NCBI GenBank assembly: GCA_910588975.1 | Contig: CAJUSE010000002.1 | Location: forward strand, 54,654 to 118,653 | DNA: 64,000 nucleotides | Reading direction: 5' to 3' | Origin: an uncultured Oscillospiraceae bacterium | GTDB taxonomy: Bacteria > Bacillota > Clostridia > Oscillospirales > Oscillospiraceae | In this document: one piece after another, positions 8,889-18,910 of the stretch | Layout of the letters: the number at the start of each line of letters is the position of its first letter | Position numbering within the stretch: position 1 is the stretch's first letter | Translations under genes and position numbers: made by a program | Notes under the pieces: model-generated | The model's input: only the letters and a program-made list of their open reading frames with translations | What the model was told of the DNA's origin: nothing | Database searches by the model: none

Positions 8889-9495
8889 GAGACAGAAAGG
8901 GCAGCTTATCGTACTCTCGGGCCCCTCGGGAACGGGAAAAAGCACAGTGATCGCACAGTTGCTTCATGACCGGCCTGATATCTATTTTTCTGTTTCCTTT
9001 ACAACCAGGAAGCCCCGTATTGGTGAAGTGGATGGAGTCAACTACAACTTTGTGGACCAGGAGACCTTCGAGGCCATGATCGAGCGAGGAGAGTTTCTGG
9101 AGTACGCACAGTATGTGGACAACTATTACGGTACATCCCTGAAGGTCATTGAAGAGAAGCGCTCGGCGGGGGTAGATGTGCTTCTGGACATAGAGGTGCA
9201 GGGGGCGGCAAAGGTTCGCTCCAAATGCCCTGACGCTGTTATGATTTTTCTTATTCCGCCCACGTTTGAGGAGTTATCCTGCCGACTTCACAGCCGGGGA
9301 ACAGACAGTGAAGAGGTTATCGCCGGCCGGCTGCAAAAGGCCAGGGAAGAATGCAAAGAAATCATCCACTATGATTTTCTAGTGGTCAATGATGAAGTAG
9401 ATAAGGCTGTGAGCCAGATCACGGCTATTCTTATGGCACAAAGCTGCCGTACAGTATATAAAATGGATATTCTGGATCAAATGGAAGGAGTTTGA
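8881..9495 (+). CDS. gmk: Guanylate kinase
   Basis: Gmk phosphorylates GMP and dGMP. The 204-residue protein has the P-loop [11 protein letters not shown] (about residues 12-22), the GMP-binding [20 protein letters not shown], and the lid region [20 protein letters not shown] 8881 was chosen over an upstream in-frame ATG because it follows GAGGAGGTTGAAGAGG and gives the usual length. It overlaps remA by eight bases. Confidence 0.96.
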   Translation: MAKRQKGQLIVLSGPSGTGKSTVIAQLLHDRPDIYFSVSFTTRKPRIGEVDGVNYNFVDQETFEAMIERGEFLEYAQYVDNYYGTSLKVIEEKRSAGVDVLLDIEVQGAAKVRSKCPDAVMIFLIPPTFEELSCRLHSRGTDSEEVIAGRLQKAREECKEIIHYDFLVVNDEVDKAVSQITAILMAQSCRTVYKMDILDQMEGV

Positions 9496-9501
9496 TGTCC
9501 C

Positions 9502-9735
9502 ATGATGCTCGAACCTGCAATGAACCGTCTGCTCAAGCGTGTGCCCAGCCGCTATATGCTGGTCAATGTGGTGGCCCACCGGGCCCGCCAAATCGCCAGT
9601 CAGGCCGAGGACGAGGGAGTCCATCTGGAGGACAAACCGGTGACTCTGGCCCTGTTCGAGGTGGCAAATGGGGAGAATGAGAGCGAGACTGAAGAAAGTC
9701 TGATTGAGGAGAACGGCGGAGCCGAGGAGAATTAA
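9502..9735 (+). CDS. rpoZ: RNA polymerase omega subunit
   Basis: The 77-residue protein carries MLEPAMNRLLKRVPSRYMLV and VVAHRARQIASQAED, the conserved core by which omega clamps the beta-prime subunit. An acidic tail follows. It sits directly after gmk, its classical position. A GAAGGAG box lies 11 bases before the first of two ATGs; either could be used. Confidence 0.92.
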   Translation: MMLEPAMNRLLKRVPSRYMLVNVVAHRARQIASQAEDEGVHLEDKPVTLALFEVANGENESETEESLIEENGGAEEN

Positions 9736-9738
9736 CAC

Positions 9739-9778
9739 AAAGGCAAGCGCCTGGGACCAAACCCGGCGCTTGCCTTTT
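9739..9778 (+). terminator. Intrinsic terminator between rpoZ and priA
   Basis: The arms AAAGGCAAGCGCC and GGCGCTTGCCTTT enclose a 13-base loop and are followed by TTTTC. Some read-through into priA is possible, as no clear promoter is seen in the remaining 25 bases. Confidence 0.78.
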
Positions 9779-9802
9779 CGTGGGAAAAGGGGAGGGGAAA
9801 AG

Positions 9803-12277
9803 GTGTCCGTTTTCATCGCTAAGATCGCTCTGTCAGCGGCCACCTTTGCCATTGACCGACCCTATGACTACCTTGTCCCCTCAGAGCTGGCTATGCTGAC
9901 CGCCGGGATGCGGGTCATCGTCCCCTTTGGGGCGGGCAACCGGCGTATTGAAGGTCTTGTGCTGGCCATTTCGGAACAGCCTGAGCCGGACAAGCCCCTG
10001 AAGTCTGTGCTGGTCCAGCTGGATGAGGAGCCTGTGTTGGATGCCGAGGGGCTTCGGCTGGCCCTTTGGATTCGGGAGAGGTGGTTCTGCACTGTCTATG
10101 ATGCTGCCCGGGCCATGCTGCCGGCTGGTTTATACTATGCTCTGCAGGACTGCTATACTCTGACCGAGGGAATGAATCGGGAGGCGGCTTTGGCTGCTGC
10201 CGGAAAGTCCAAGGCAGAGCGGCAGGTGGCAGAGCTTATCGCCAACCGGGTGGGCGGGCTTGAGATCGGTCAGCTACGAGAGGCCTTTGGCACCAAAGAC
10301 CCCGGCCCGGCCCTGCGCTCATTGGTCCAAAAGGGGGTTTTGACTCTCAGTACCAGCGCAGAGCGTGGGGTGGGGGACAAGCGGGAAAAATGGGTCCGTC
10401 TGGCCCTTCCGGCGGAAGAGGCGATGGCACAGGTCGGTTCCCGGAGAAAAACGGCCCCCTTGCGTTATGCGGTGGTCGAGCTGTTGGCCGGGATCGGCGA
10501 GGGCTCTGCCAAAGAGGTTTGCTATTTTACCGGGGCGGCCAATGCTACGCTGAAATCGCTGGAGAAAAGCGGCCTGATCGAGATCAAAGAGCGGGAGGCC
10601 TATCGCCGGCCTGTGTCTCCGGCGCTGCCTACTGCCGGCCCCATTCAGCTCAATGCCGAGCAGGAGGAGGCATTCACCGCCCTGGATACCCTGGCCGCAT
10701 CCGGGGAAGCGGCAGTATCGCTGCTTTATGGTGTTACCGGCAGCGGGAAAACCCAGGTTTATCTGAAGCTGATCCAGGAGACATTGAAGCGGGGAAAGAC
10801 CGCTCTGACCCTGGTTCCCGAGATCGCTCTGACGCCCCAGCTCATGGCCATTTTCACCTCTCATTTTGGGGAAGAGGTGGCGGTGCTGCACAGTTCTTTG
10901 CCCGCCGGGGAGCGGTATGATGAATGGAAGCGGGCCAGATCAGGAAAGGCCAAAGTGGTCATTGGAACCCGGTCTGCCGTCTTTGCCCCCTTGAAGAATT
11001 TGGGCCTTATCATTTTGGATGAGGAGCAGGAGGGCAGCTATAAATCAGAAAATGTGCCACGCTATCACGCCAGAGATGTAGCGAAGTACCGGGCTCAACA
11101 AAACAGGGCTCTGTTGGTCCTGGGCTCAGCTACCCCATCGGTGGAGACGATGTATCACGCCAAACAGGGAGAGTATCACCTGTTTACGTTGCCCCATCGC
11201 TTCAATGAACGGGTGCTGCCTAAGGTTTATCTGGCTGATATGAAGGAGGAGTTACGGGAAGGGAATACCTCTCCGTTAAGCCTTCCTTTAATGGAGAACA
11301 TCGAGGAGAACCTGAAGCGGGGGGAGCAAACCATCCTGTTTCTCAACCGCCGGGGGGCAAGCCCTATGGCAACCTGTGTTCAATGCGGCGAAGTACCCTC
11401 TTGTCCACGCTGCTCGGCCTATTTGACCTATCACTCGGCCAACCGAAGACTTATGTGCCATCATTGCGGTCATTCAGAACCACTGCCTGATGCCTGTCCC
11501 ACCTGTGGCGGCTCTTTTGAGTTTGTGGGTTTTGGGACCCAAATGGTGGAGCAGGCACTCCGTGATCGCTTTCCGGATATTGAGGTCATGCGGATGGATG
11601 CAGATACCGTCACTGCAAATCACTCCCATGAGGCTTTGCTCAGCCGCTTTCGAAATGAAAAGGTCCCTGTACTGGTTGGGACCCAGATGGTGGCCAAGGG
11701 GTTGGATTTTGAAAATGTGACCCTGGTAGGTGTCATCTCAGCGGATCAGGGGCTCTACGTGGATGACTACCGGGCTGGTGAGCGAACCTTTTCTCTCATC
11801 ACTCAGGTAGTAGGTCGGGCTGGCCGGGGGAGCAAAGAGGGGCGGGCCATTATCCAGACCTTTACTCCCAAAAATGACATTATCCTCTCGGCGGCCAAGC
11901 AGAACTACGATCACTTCTATGCAGAGGAAATTGAATTGCGCCGGCTGCGCCGTTGCCCGCCCTTTGGAGCTTTGTTTGTAATTACGGTGTCGGCCAGTGA
12001 GGAGGGGCAAGCCCTTCGGGTGTGCGCCTTTTTGCGGGATACAGTGCGGCAATGGCTCCGGGAGGAGCCTTACAAGGAATTACCCTATCAAATTTTGGGG
12101 CCGGTACCGGCCGCCATCGTTAAGGTCAACAACCGGTATCGCTACCGGCTCACCCTGGTGGCGCAGAATACCCGGATCGTACGGGAAATGGTGGCTCATC
12201 TGGTGCGATGTGCCCAGGCAGATAAAAAACACAAAGGGGTATCGGTGAGCGCTGATGTGGACCCCATGAACGGATGA
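9803..12277 (+). CDS. priA: Primosomal replication-restart helicase PriA
   Basis: PriA reloads the replisome at collapsed forks. The 824-residue protein has a beta-rich DNA-binding N-terminus, Walker A GVTGSGKTQ near residue 320, a Walker B of DEEQ type (LIILDEEQEGSYK, where most PriA have DEEH), eight zinc-binding cysteines in C-x2-C pairs (about residues 540-580) and helicase motif VVGRAGRGSKEGR. GTG 9803 was preferred to an ATG at 9704 because GGAGGGG lies just before it, and the earlier start would read through the terminator hairpin. It begins the long cluster running to spoVM. Confidence 0.95.
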   Translation: MSVFIAKIALSAATFAIDRPYDYLVPSELAMLTAGMRVIVPFGAGNRRIEGLVLAISEQPEPDKPLKSVLVQLDEEPVLDAEGLRLALWIRERWFCTVYDAARAMLPAGLYYALQDCYTLTEGMNREAALAAAGKSKAERQVAELIANRVGGLEIGQLREAFGTKDPGPALRSLVQKGVLTLSTSAERGVGDKREKWVRLALPAEEAMAQVGSRRKTAPLRYAVVELLAGIGEGSAKEVCYFTGAANATLKSLEKSGLIEIKEREAYRRPVSPALPTAGPIQLNAEQEEAFTALDTLAASGEAAVSLLYGVTGSGKTQVYLKLIQETLKRGKTALTLVPEIALTPQLMAIFTSHFGEEVAVLHSSLPAGERYDEWKRARSGKAKVVIGTRSAVFAPLKNLGLIILDEEQEGSYKSENVPRYHARDVAKYRAQQNRALLVLGSATPSVETMYHAKQGEYHLFTLPHRFNERVLPKVYLADMKEELREGNTSPLSLPLMENIEENLKRGEQTILFLNRRGASPMATCVQCGEVPSCPRCSAYLTYHSANRRLMCHHCGHSEPLPDACPTCGGSFEFVGFGTQMVEQALRDRFPDIEVMRMDADTVTANHSHEALLSRFRNEKVPVLVGTQMVAKGLDFENVTLVGVISADQGLYVDDYRAGERTFSLITQVVGRAGRGSKEGRAIIQTFTPKNDIILSAAKQNYDHFYAEEIELRRLRRCPPFGALFVITVSASEEGQALRVCAFLRDTVRQWLREEPYKELPYQILGPVPAAIVKVNNRYRYRLTLVAQNTRIVREMVAHLVRCAQADKKHKGVSVSADVDPMNG

Positions 12278-12289
12278 GGAGGTAGCAAC

Positions 12290-12805
12290 ATGGCCATTCG
12301 AAGAATTCTGACAGACGATGACCCTGCGTTGCACAAAAAGTGTCATTATATCACCAAATTTGATGAGAAGCTGTGGGCATTGCTGGATGATTTGAAGGAG
12401 ACCTTGGCCGATGCCAGCGGTGCCGGTCTGGCGGCCCCCCAGGTGGGAATCGTTCGCCGGGCGGTGATTGTGGTCACCGATGATGGAGAGATGCTGGAAC
12501 TTATCAACCCGGAGGTCATTGACCAGGAAGGGGAGCAGGACGGCCTGGAGGGCTGTCTATCCATTCCTGGCATGTGGGGCTATGTGAAGCGCCCTATGAG
12601 GGTCCGGGTCAAGGCTCAGGACCGCAATGGTCAGTGGTTTGAGGTCGAAGGGGAGGAGATCATGGCCCGCTGCTTCTGCCATGAGATCGAGCATCTAGAT
12701 GGTCATATGTATACTGAGCACACGGACCAGCTTTATACCAGCGATGAAATTGAAGAGATGCAGGCTAAGGAAGAGCGTCGTTCTCGCCGGAGAAGGAGAA
12801 GATAA
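12290..12805 (+). CDS. def: Peptide deformylase
   Basis: Def removes the N-formyl group from nascent proteins using a metal ion. The three signature motifs are present: SGAGLAAPQVG, EGCLSIPG (metal cysteine) and CHEIEHLDG (HExxH). The 171 residues end in an arginine/lysine-rich tail. It starts 13 bases after priA behind GAGGAGG, and is followed after four bases by fmt, its functional partner. Confidence 0.96.
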   Translation: MAIRRILTDDDPALHKKCHYITKFDEKLWALLDDLKETLADASGAGLAAPQVGIVRRAVIVVTDDGEMLELINPEVIDQEGEQDGLEGCLSIPGMWGYVKRPMRVRVKAQDRNGQWFEVEGEEIMARCFCHEIEHLDGHMYTEHTDQLYTSDEIEEMQAKEERRSRRRRRR

Positions 12806-12808
12806 GTC

Positions 12809-13732
12809 ATGAGGATCCTGTTTATGGGCACGCCTGATTTTGCCGTTGCTTCTTTGGAGGCCCTGATAGCCGCCGGACACGACATCTGCGGCGTATTTAC
12901 CCAGCCGGATAGGCCGGTGGGGCGCCACCAGAACCAGTTTCAGGCTCCTCCTGTGAAGGAGTGCGCCCAGAAGTATGATATTCCTGTTTTTCAGCCTACA
13001 AAGTTACGGGACGGAACGGCACTGGAGCAGATCCGTCAGCTTGTGCCGGAACTTATTGTAGTGGCTGCCTATGGGCGTATCCTGCCTCAGGATATTCTGG
13101 ATGCTCCCCCCATGGGATGTATCAATGTCCACTCCTCTCTCCTTCCTAAATATAGGGGAGCAGCTCCCATCAATTGGGCCATTTTGAACGGAGATCGGGA
13201 GACCGGGGTCACCATTATGCACATGGCGGCCGATTTGGACTCCGGCGATATCATCGCCCAGGTACGCACCCCCATCGGGGAGAATGAGACAGCTTTCGAA
13301 TTGACGGCTCGACTGGCTCAGCTGGGAGGAACGCTTTTAAGGGAGACAGTCGAACAAATTCAGTCGGGGACGGCCTCCAGAACGGTTCAAAATGAGGAGG
13401 AAGTCACCCTTGCTCCCATGTTGAGTAAGGAATTGTCCCCCATGGACTTTACGAAGCCTGCCCAAGCACTCCATAATCAGGTTCGGGGGCTTTTTCCCTG
13501 GCCCGCCGCCATAACCGAAGTGGCCGGTGTGCGCTGTAAGGTGTTTTCCAGTTGTGCAGAGGCGGGAACGGGCCGGCCGGGCACTGTTCTTGAGGCTGGA
13601 AAACAGGGAATCCTGGTGGCCTGCGGGCAGGGTGCCCTGCGTATTTTGGAGCTTCAGCCCGATGGGAAAAAAGCCATGCCTGCCACTGCCTTTCTTCAGG
13701 GACATCCTCTGACAGTGGGGAAGGCCCTCTGA
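12809..13732 (+). CDS. fmt: Methionyl-tRNA formyltransferase
   Basis: Fmt formylates initiator Met-tRNA. The 307-residue protein has an N-terminal formyl-transfer domain (MRILFMGTPDFAVASLEAL) with HSSLLPKYRGAAPINWAIL around residue 110 and the DLDSGDII motif, and a C-terminal OB-like domain. The length is standard. It overlaps rsmB by one base. Confidence 0.96.
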   Translation: MRILFMGTPDFAVASLEALIAAGHDICGVFTQPDRPVGRHQNQFQAPPVKECAQKYDIPVFQPTKLRDGTALEQIRQLVPELIVVAAYGRILPQDILDAPPMGCINVHSSLLPKYRGAAPINWAILNGDRETGVTIMHMAADLDSGDIIAQVRTPIGENETAFELTARLAQLGGTLLRETVEQIQSGTASRTVQNEEEVTLAPMLSKELSPMDFTKPAQALHNQVRGLFPWPAAITEVAGVRCKVFSSCAEAGTGRPGTVLEAGKQGILVACGQGALRILELQPDGKKAMPATAFLQGHPLTVGKAL

Positions 13733-15045
13733 TGGGGGCGTCTGCCCGCCGGGTGGCGCTGGACTGCCTGGCGGCCTGTGAGCGGCAGGGAGCCTGGTCC
13801 GATGGCTACCTGCGCAGAGCCATCCGGGAGGCTGGTTTGGACAGCCGGGATGCCGGGCTGTGCACACAAATTGCCTTTGGTGTCCAGCAAAATCTGTTGC
13901 TTTTGGATTGGTATCTGGGCCAATTCTCTACGATACCGGTGGACAAGCTGGAAAGCGCCATTCGGGCAGACCTACGTTTAGGGTTGTATCAGCTGTTGTT
14001 CTTGGACCGAGTACCGCCCCATGCCGCAGTCAGCGAATCGGTCTCTCTGGCAAAGGTTTGCAGCCGAAACCCCAGAGCGGCAGCTCTGGTCAACGGAGTG
14101 CTTCGCTCTGCCCAACGAGCCAAGGAGGGGGGATTGTCCCAGCCTGATAGCCTGTCTCTGCGGTACAGCCATCCTCAGTGGTTGGTAGATGAATTTACCA
14201 AACTCCTTCCCGAGAATGAGCTGGAGAATTTTTTGAAGGCAAACAATGAGCCGCCGGCTACCTGTGCTCAGGTGAACACCTGCCGCTTTACTACGGTGGA
14301 GGTCCTCACCACCCTTCGGGAAGAAGGGGTGGAGGTACAGCCTCATCCTTGGCTGCCGGACTGCCTGCTCCTCCATGGGACAGGGGATCTGGAGCGCTGC
14401 GAGGCATTCCGGAAGGGAATGCTGTATATTCAGGATGCGGCGGCCAGGTTGGCGGTCATGGCTGCCGCCCCCAAAGCAGGGATGCGGGTCTTGGATGCCT
14501 GCGCTGCTCCCGGCGGGAAATCTTTTGCAGCTGGGATTGCCATGAAGGACCGGGGAGAGATTCGCTCCTACGATATCCATCTTAAAAAGAGTAAGCTGAT
14601 TGAGACTGGGGCGCAGCGGCTGGGCCTATCGATTATCTCGGCGGGAACAATGGACGCCAAGGCCTTTGCGCAGGAATTTGAGGAGCAGTTTGATTTGGTT
14701 ATCGCCGATGTGCCCTGTTCGGGGTTGGGTATCATCCGCAAGAAGCCAGATATCCGTTACAAAGACCCAGAGGCTTTGAAAGGTCTGCCCGGGGTCCAGA
14801 TGGATATTCTGGAGAATGTGGCCCGCTATGTGCGCCCTGGTGGAGTATTGCTCTATGCCACCTGCACCCTTTTGCGAAGAGAGAATGAGGGTGTGGTTGA
14901 GCAGTTTCTTGCAAAGGAAAGCCAATTTACACTTGAGAGTTTTGAGCTGCCCGGGCCCATTGGAACAATGCCCGGTATGCTGACCCTGTGGCCGCATCGC
15001 CATGGGGCAGACGGATTTTTTATGGCAAAGCTGCGGCGCAGTTGA
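13732..15045 (+). CDS. rsmB: 16S rRNA m5C967 methyltransferase RsmB
   Basis: The 437-residue enzyme has an N-terminal NusB-like RNA-binding domain (residues 1-140) and a C-terminal SAM methyltransferase with DACAAPGGKS, the proline-cysteine motif ADVPCSGLG and the catalytic motif ATCTLLRREN. It methylates C967 of 16S rRNA in E. coli. The start shares one base with the fmt stop. Order and length are typical. Confidence 0.95.
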   Translation: MGASARRVALDCLAACERQGAWSDGYLRRAIREAGLDSRDAGLCTQIAFGVQQNLLLLDWYLGQFSTIPVDKLESAIRADLRLGLYQLLFLDRVPPHAAVSESVSLAKVCSRNPRAAALVNGVLRSAQRAKEGGLSQPDSLSLRYSHPQWLVDEFTKLLPENELENFLKANNEPPATCAQVNTCRFTTVEVLTTLREEGVEVQPHPWLPDCLLLHGTGDLERCEAFRKGMLYIQDAAARLAVMAAAPKAGMRVLDACAAPGGKSFAAGIAMKDRGEIRSYDIHLKKSKLIETGAQRLGLSIISAGTMDAKAFAQEFEEQFDLVIADVPCSGLGIIRKKPDIRYKDPEALKGLPGVQMDILENVARYVRPGGVLLYATCTLLRRENEGVVEQFLAKESQFTLESFELPGPIGTMPGMLTLWPHRHGADGFFMAKLRRS

Positions 15046-15057
15046 GGGGGGATATCC

Positions 15058-16086
15058 TTGCTGGAGATAAAATCCATGACCATAGCAGAGATCACCCAGC
15101 TGATGGGCCAGTGGGGCGAGCCTTCCTTTCGGGGAAAGCAGATCTTCCAGTGGCTCCACCGGGGGGTCACCAGCTTTGAAGATATGACAAATCTATCCAA
15201 ACCTCTGCGGGAAAAGTTGGCTCGGGAGTGTATCCTGACGATACCTGTTGTGGAACAAAAGCAAATCTCCCGGGAGGATGGGACCATCAAATACCTTTGG
15301 CGACTGGGAGATGGCAACTGCGTCGAGACTGTCCTGATGCGCTATCACCACGGCAATACCGTCTGTATTTCCTGTCAGGTGGGCTGTCGGATGGGGTGTG
15401 CATTCTGTGCCTCCACCATTGGCGGAAAGGTAAGGGACCTGACACCGGCCGAGATGCTGGATCAGGTGCTCTTTACCCAAATAGACTCTGGTTTGCCCAT
15501 TTCGAATATCGTTCTCATGGGCATTGGCGAGCCTTTGGATAACTTTGACACCGTCCTTCGGTTTTTGGAGCTGGTCAATAGCCCTGATGGTATGAACATC
15601 GGGATGCGGCACATTTCTCTGTCCACCTGCGGCTTGGTGGAAGGGCTGGATAGGCTGGCAGAGAAAAAGCTGCAGCTGACCTTATCGGTCTCGCTCCATG
15701 CGCCTGACGATGCTACACGCAATCAAATCATGCCGGTGAACCGAAGTGTTGGGGTAGCCAAGTTGATGGCGGCCTGTGAACGGTACTTTAAGACCACCGG
15801 ACGGCGCATTTCCTTTGAATACATCATGATCGACGGTATGAACGATACCGATGAACACGCCGACAAGCTGGGAGACTGGCTGGAGGGGACAGGAAGCCAT
15901 GTAAATCTGATCCCCCTCAACGAAGTGGCAGAGAGTCCCTTCAAGCCAAGCCGACGGGTAAGAGAGTTTCAAAAACGATTGGAAAAGCGGGGCATCACGG
16001 CCACCGTCCGGCGCAAGCTGGGGGGAGACATCGACGCATCCTGCGGACAATTACGCCGGAAACGGATGGAGGAGGAGCGGACATGA
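15058..16086 (+). CDS. rlmN: Dual-specificity 23S rRNA/tRNA adenine-C2 methyltransferase RlmN
   Basis: This radical SAM enzyme methylates A2503 of 23S rRNA and A37 of some tRNAs. The 4Fe-4S cluster motif GCRMGCAFC (C-x3-C-x2-C) lies near residue 115, the acceptor cysteine near the C-terminus is in DASCGQLR, and the second catalytic cysteine is in LSTCGLV. TTG 15058 follows GAGGGGGG at good spacing; ATG 15076 with a weaker GGAG box is an alternative giving 336 residues. The stop overlaps the phosphatase start by four bases. Confidence 0.95.
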   Translation: MLEIKSMTIAEITQLMGQWGEPSFRGKQIFQWLHRGVTSFEDMTNLSKPLREKLARECILTIPVVEQKQISREDGTIKYLWRLGDGNCVETVLMRYHHGNTVCISCQVGCRMGCAFCASTIGGKVRDLTPAEMLDQVLFTQIDSGLPISNIVLMGIGEPLDNFDTVLRFLELVNSPDGMNIGMRHISLSTCGLVEGLDRLAEKKLQLTLSVSLHAPDDATRNQIMPVNRSVGVAKLMAACERYFKTTGRRISFEYIMIDGMNDTDEHADKLGDWLEGTGSHVNLIPLNEVAESPFKPSRRVREFQKRLEKRGITATVRRKLGGDIDASCGQLRRKRMEEERT

Positions 16087-16817
16087 TACATCACTGGGGT
16101 CTTTCGGATACAGGGGCAGTCCGTGCCCAAAATCAGGATTCTTTTTACCTCAAGTCCCTTCGGGAGGACCTGCTGTTGGCCATCGTCTGTGATGGAATGG
16201 GAGGGGCCAAGGCAGGAAATGTAGCCAGTAGTCTGGCCGTGACTACGGCAGGTAATTACCTGGAGGGTATCGTGCCTGATAAGCTTGCATCTCATGCGGC
16301 GGCTAAGCTGTGCGAGACATGCCGAATTGCCAATCAGGCCGTATTTCAAAAGGCTTGCCAGGAGCAGGAGTGTCGGGGCATGGGCACTACGATGGTCTGT
16401 GCTCTGGTCCATGGCAGCAAGGTGGCTATTCTCAACGTTGGTGATAGCCGTGCCTATTACATCAGTGGTGAGGGCATCACTAAGGTGACAAGGGATCACT
16501 CTGTGGTGGAAGATCTGCTCCAACACGGGAAAATTACCCCGGAGGAGGCCAGAAATCACCCCAAGAAAAATCTCATCACCCGCTGTTTGGGGACGGAGTA
16601 TGAGGTCGATCCCGATCTGTATGAGTTGAAGCTGAAGGTGGGAGACCGACTGCTGTTGTGTTCGGATGGACTTTCCAATATGCTTACTGATCAGGAGATC
16701 CTCTATGAGGTCGTTCACGGTGGCGATGGAGAGACCTGTTGTCAGCGAATGCTGGACATCGCCCTGAGCCGTGGTGCTCCGGATAATGTTACCGCTGTCC
16801 TTATTGAAATTGCATGA
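16083..16817 (+). CDS. prpC: PP2C-family serine/threonine phosphatase
   Basis: The 244-residue protein has the full PP2C metal-binding set: QNQDSFY near residue 19, CDGMGGAKAG near 38, LNVGDSRAYY near 118, DGLSNML and APDNVTAV near the C-terminus. In Firmicutes it reverses phosphorylation by the PrkC kinase next door and by itself. It overlaps rlmN by four bases. The kinase RBS lies within its stop region, giving tight coupling. It is soluble, with no membrane segment. Confidence 0.93.
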   Translation: MIHHWGLSDTGAVRAQNQDSFYLKSLREDLLLAIVCDGMGGAKAGNVASSLAVTTAGNYLEGIVPDKLASHAAAKLCETCRIANQAVFQKACQEQECRGMGTTMVCALVHGSKVAILNVGDSRAYYISGEGITKVTRDHSVVEDLLQHGKITPEEARNHPKKNLITRCLGTEYEVDPDLYELKLKVGDRLLLCSDGLSNMLTDQEILYEVVHGGDGETCCQRMLDIALSRGAPDNVTAVLIEIA

Positions 16818-16831
16818 GGAGGGAACGAACT

Positions 16832-18910
16832 ATGGATCAGTACATAGGGAAATTCCTCGACAATCGATATGAGATCATGGAGCGCATTGGCACGGGCGGT
16901 ATGGCTGTTGTCTACAAAGCCAAGTGTCACTGGCTCAATCGCTTTGTGGCAGTGAAGATCCTGAAAGAGGATCTGGCCCAGGATGAGGAGTTCCGCCGTC
17001 GCTTCCACGATGAGTCTCAGGCTGTCGCCATGCTTTCCCACCCCAACATTGTGGCCGTCTATGATGTGTCCCGCTCCAGCGAGCTGGACTACATCGTCAT
17101 GGAGCTCATTGACGGCATCACCCTGAAGCAGTATATGCAGAAAAAGGGCGGAAAGCTGTCCTGGAAAGAGGCGCTTCATTTTACCTCGGAAATCATGAAG
17201 GCTCTGTCCCACGCCCATGGCCGGGGGATCATCCACCGGGACATCAAGCCCCATAATATCATGGTTCTCCGGGACGGCAGCGTCAAGGTGGCTGATTTTG
17301 GAATCGCCCGACTCATGTCCTCTTCTCAAAGCACTATGACCCAAGAGGCACTGGGATCGGTCCATTATATCTCTCCCGAACAGGCCAGAGGCAGTCACAT
17401 TGACGCTCGAAGCGATATTTACTCTGCCGGCGTGGTCCTCTATGAAATGCTCACTGGCCGACTGCCCTATGAGGGAGACTCTCCGGTCGCAGTGGCCATT
17501 CAGCATATCAATTCCATTCCCCTCTCACCAAGAGAGCTGGACCCTTCTATTCCTGAACCGCTGGAGGAGATCACCATGAAGGCCATGGCCTCCTCACCTG
17601 ATAAGCGCTATGTGTCTGCCGATGCCATGTTGGCTGATTTAGAGGAATTCCGTAAAAACCCCAATATAAGTTTTGACTATACGCCAGCCGATCTGCTGGC
17701 CTCAGATGGAGAAGAGGAGCCCACTCAGAAGTTGGGAGCCAACTCGGTCCAGGTGGTGACCGCCCGGGGTATCCATGGGGAGAGAAAGCATACCCATGCA
17801 GAGCGCAGCGGGGAGGACGAGGAGTACTACGAGGAGGGCGGTGGAGGAAAAAGCACCCTGGTGATCATTCTGGTGGCCCTTCTTTGCCTTGTGGGAGTTG
17901 GTATTTTCCTGTGGAGCACCATCTTCAGTGATATTATTTTCGGTGCAGGCGAAACCTTTGCGGTTCCAGATCTCGTTTCCGGCGGCTATACCCTGGAGCA
18001 GGCTCAGGCCTTGCCTGGTGTTGTGGACCAGGGCTTTACGGTGGAGGAAGGTGAATACGTCATCAGTGAGACGGTGGAGGCGGGAAAGATCATCAGCCAG
18101 AAGCCAGAGGCCAACACACAGGTGAAAGTAGGTGACCAGACCATCACTGTATCCATCAGCCTGGGCAAAAGCGGCCTGAAGCTGGACGATTATTATAATC
18201 AGGACCGCCGTGTGGCAGAAAGTTCGCTTAACAGCCTGGGATTAGTCCCGGTGATTGTGGAGGAGAATTCCAGTGAGATCAGCGCTGGCCATGTCATTTC
18301 CCAGACCCCCCAGGCAGATGAGTACGTGGAAAAAGGCAGCGCAGTTACTCTGGTGGTGAGCCTGGGGCCCAAGGTTCAGGAGCATGTGATGATTCCCCTG
18401 TTGGGGCTGTCCCTGGCCGAGGCCACCCGAATCGTTACCGAGGACCTTCACTGCCGACTGGCCCCGGTGGAGCAGGTGGCCAGTAATGAATATCCTGAGG
18501 GGACAGTCTGTTTCCAGAGTACCCCGGTGGATACTATGGTGGCCGAGAATACCATTATTCTATTGAAGGTGAGCACAGGTCCCGAGATGACCTTGCCGCC
18601 CAATGCCTCCCACAGCCCCGCCGTGGAGGAGAGCGTGCCGCCCACAGAAACCTCTGTGCCCACGCCAACTCCTCAGCCTACCCCCACTGCGGTTCGGCTG
18701 AGCCGAAAGTCCTGTGTGGTGGATCTGCCCAGCGAACCTGAGACGGTCAATGTCCGTGTCACCGTTGGCGGGGTAGAGCAGTACAATAAACCCGCCGATA
18801 CCCGAATGCGGAAGATCACGGTGACAGTAGAGGGCAGCGGAACACAGGAGATAGTAGTCTATATTGACGGTACAGCAGTCAAAAGCTATACGGAGGATTT
18901 TGGCAGCTGA
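16832..18910 (+). CDS. prkC: PASTA-domain serine/threonine protein kinase PrkC
   Basis: The 692-residue membrane kinase senses muropeptides in related bacteria and controls growth and spore germination. The kinase domain has the glycine loop RIGTGGMAVVYKA, lysine 42 in VAVKIL, HRDIKPHN near residue 135 and DFG near 154. One membrane helix (about residues 340-360) leads to three extracellular PASTA repeats, a Thr/Pro-rich linker (TPTPQPTPTA) and a short beta domain. ATG 16832 was chosen for GAGGAGGG eight bases upstream, over ATG 16814. The rsgA start overlaps its stop. Confidence 0.95.
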   Translation: MDQYIGKFLDNRYEIMERIGTGGMAVVYKAKCHWLNRFVAVKILKEDLAQDEEFRRRFHDESQAVAMLSHPNIVAVYDVSRSSELDYIVMELIDGITLKQYMQKKGGKLSWKEALHFTSEIMKALSHAHGRGIIHRDIKPHNIMVLRDGSVKVADFGIARLMSSSQSTMTQEALGSVHYISPEQARGSHIDARSDIYSAGVVLYEMLTGRLPYEGDSPVAVAIQHINSIPLSPRELDPSIPEPLEEITMKAMASSPDKRYVSADAMLADLEEFRKNPNISFDYTPADLLASDGEEEPTQKLGANSVQVVTARGIHGERKHTHAERSGEDEEYYEEGGGGKSTLVIILVALLCLVGVGIFLWSTIFSDIIFGAGETFAVPDLVSGGYTLEQAQALPGVVDQGFTVEEGEYVISETVEAGKIISQKPEANTQVKVGDQTITVSISLGKSGLKLDDYYNQDRRVAESSLNSLGLVPVIVEENSSEISAGHVISQTPQADEYVEKGSAVTLVVSLGPKVQEHVMIPLLGLSLAEATRIVTEDLHCRLAPVEQVASNEYPEGTVCFQSTPVDTMVAENTIILLKVSTGPEMTLPPNASHSPAVEESVPPTETSVPTPTPQPTPTAVRLSRKSCVVDLPSEPETVNVRVTVGGVEQYNKPADTRMRKITVTVEGSGTQEIVVYIDGTAVKSYTEDFGS

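Noticed and set aside
9704..9802. Upstream ATG start for priA
   Set aside because: It would begin inside rpoZ and read through a terminator; GTG 9803 has a proper GGAGGGG site.
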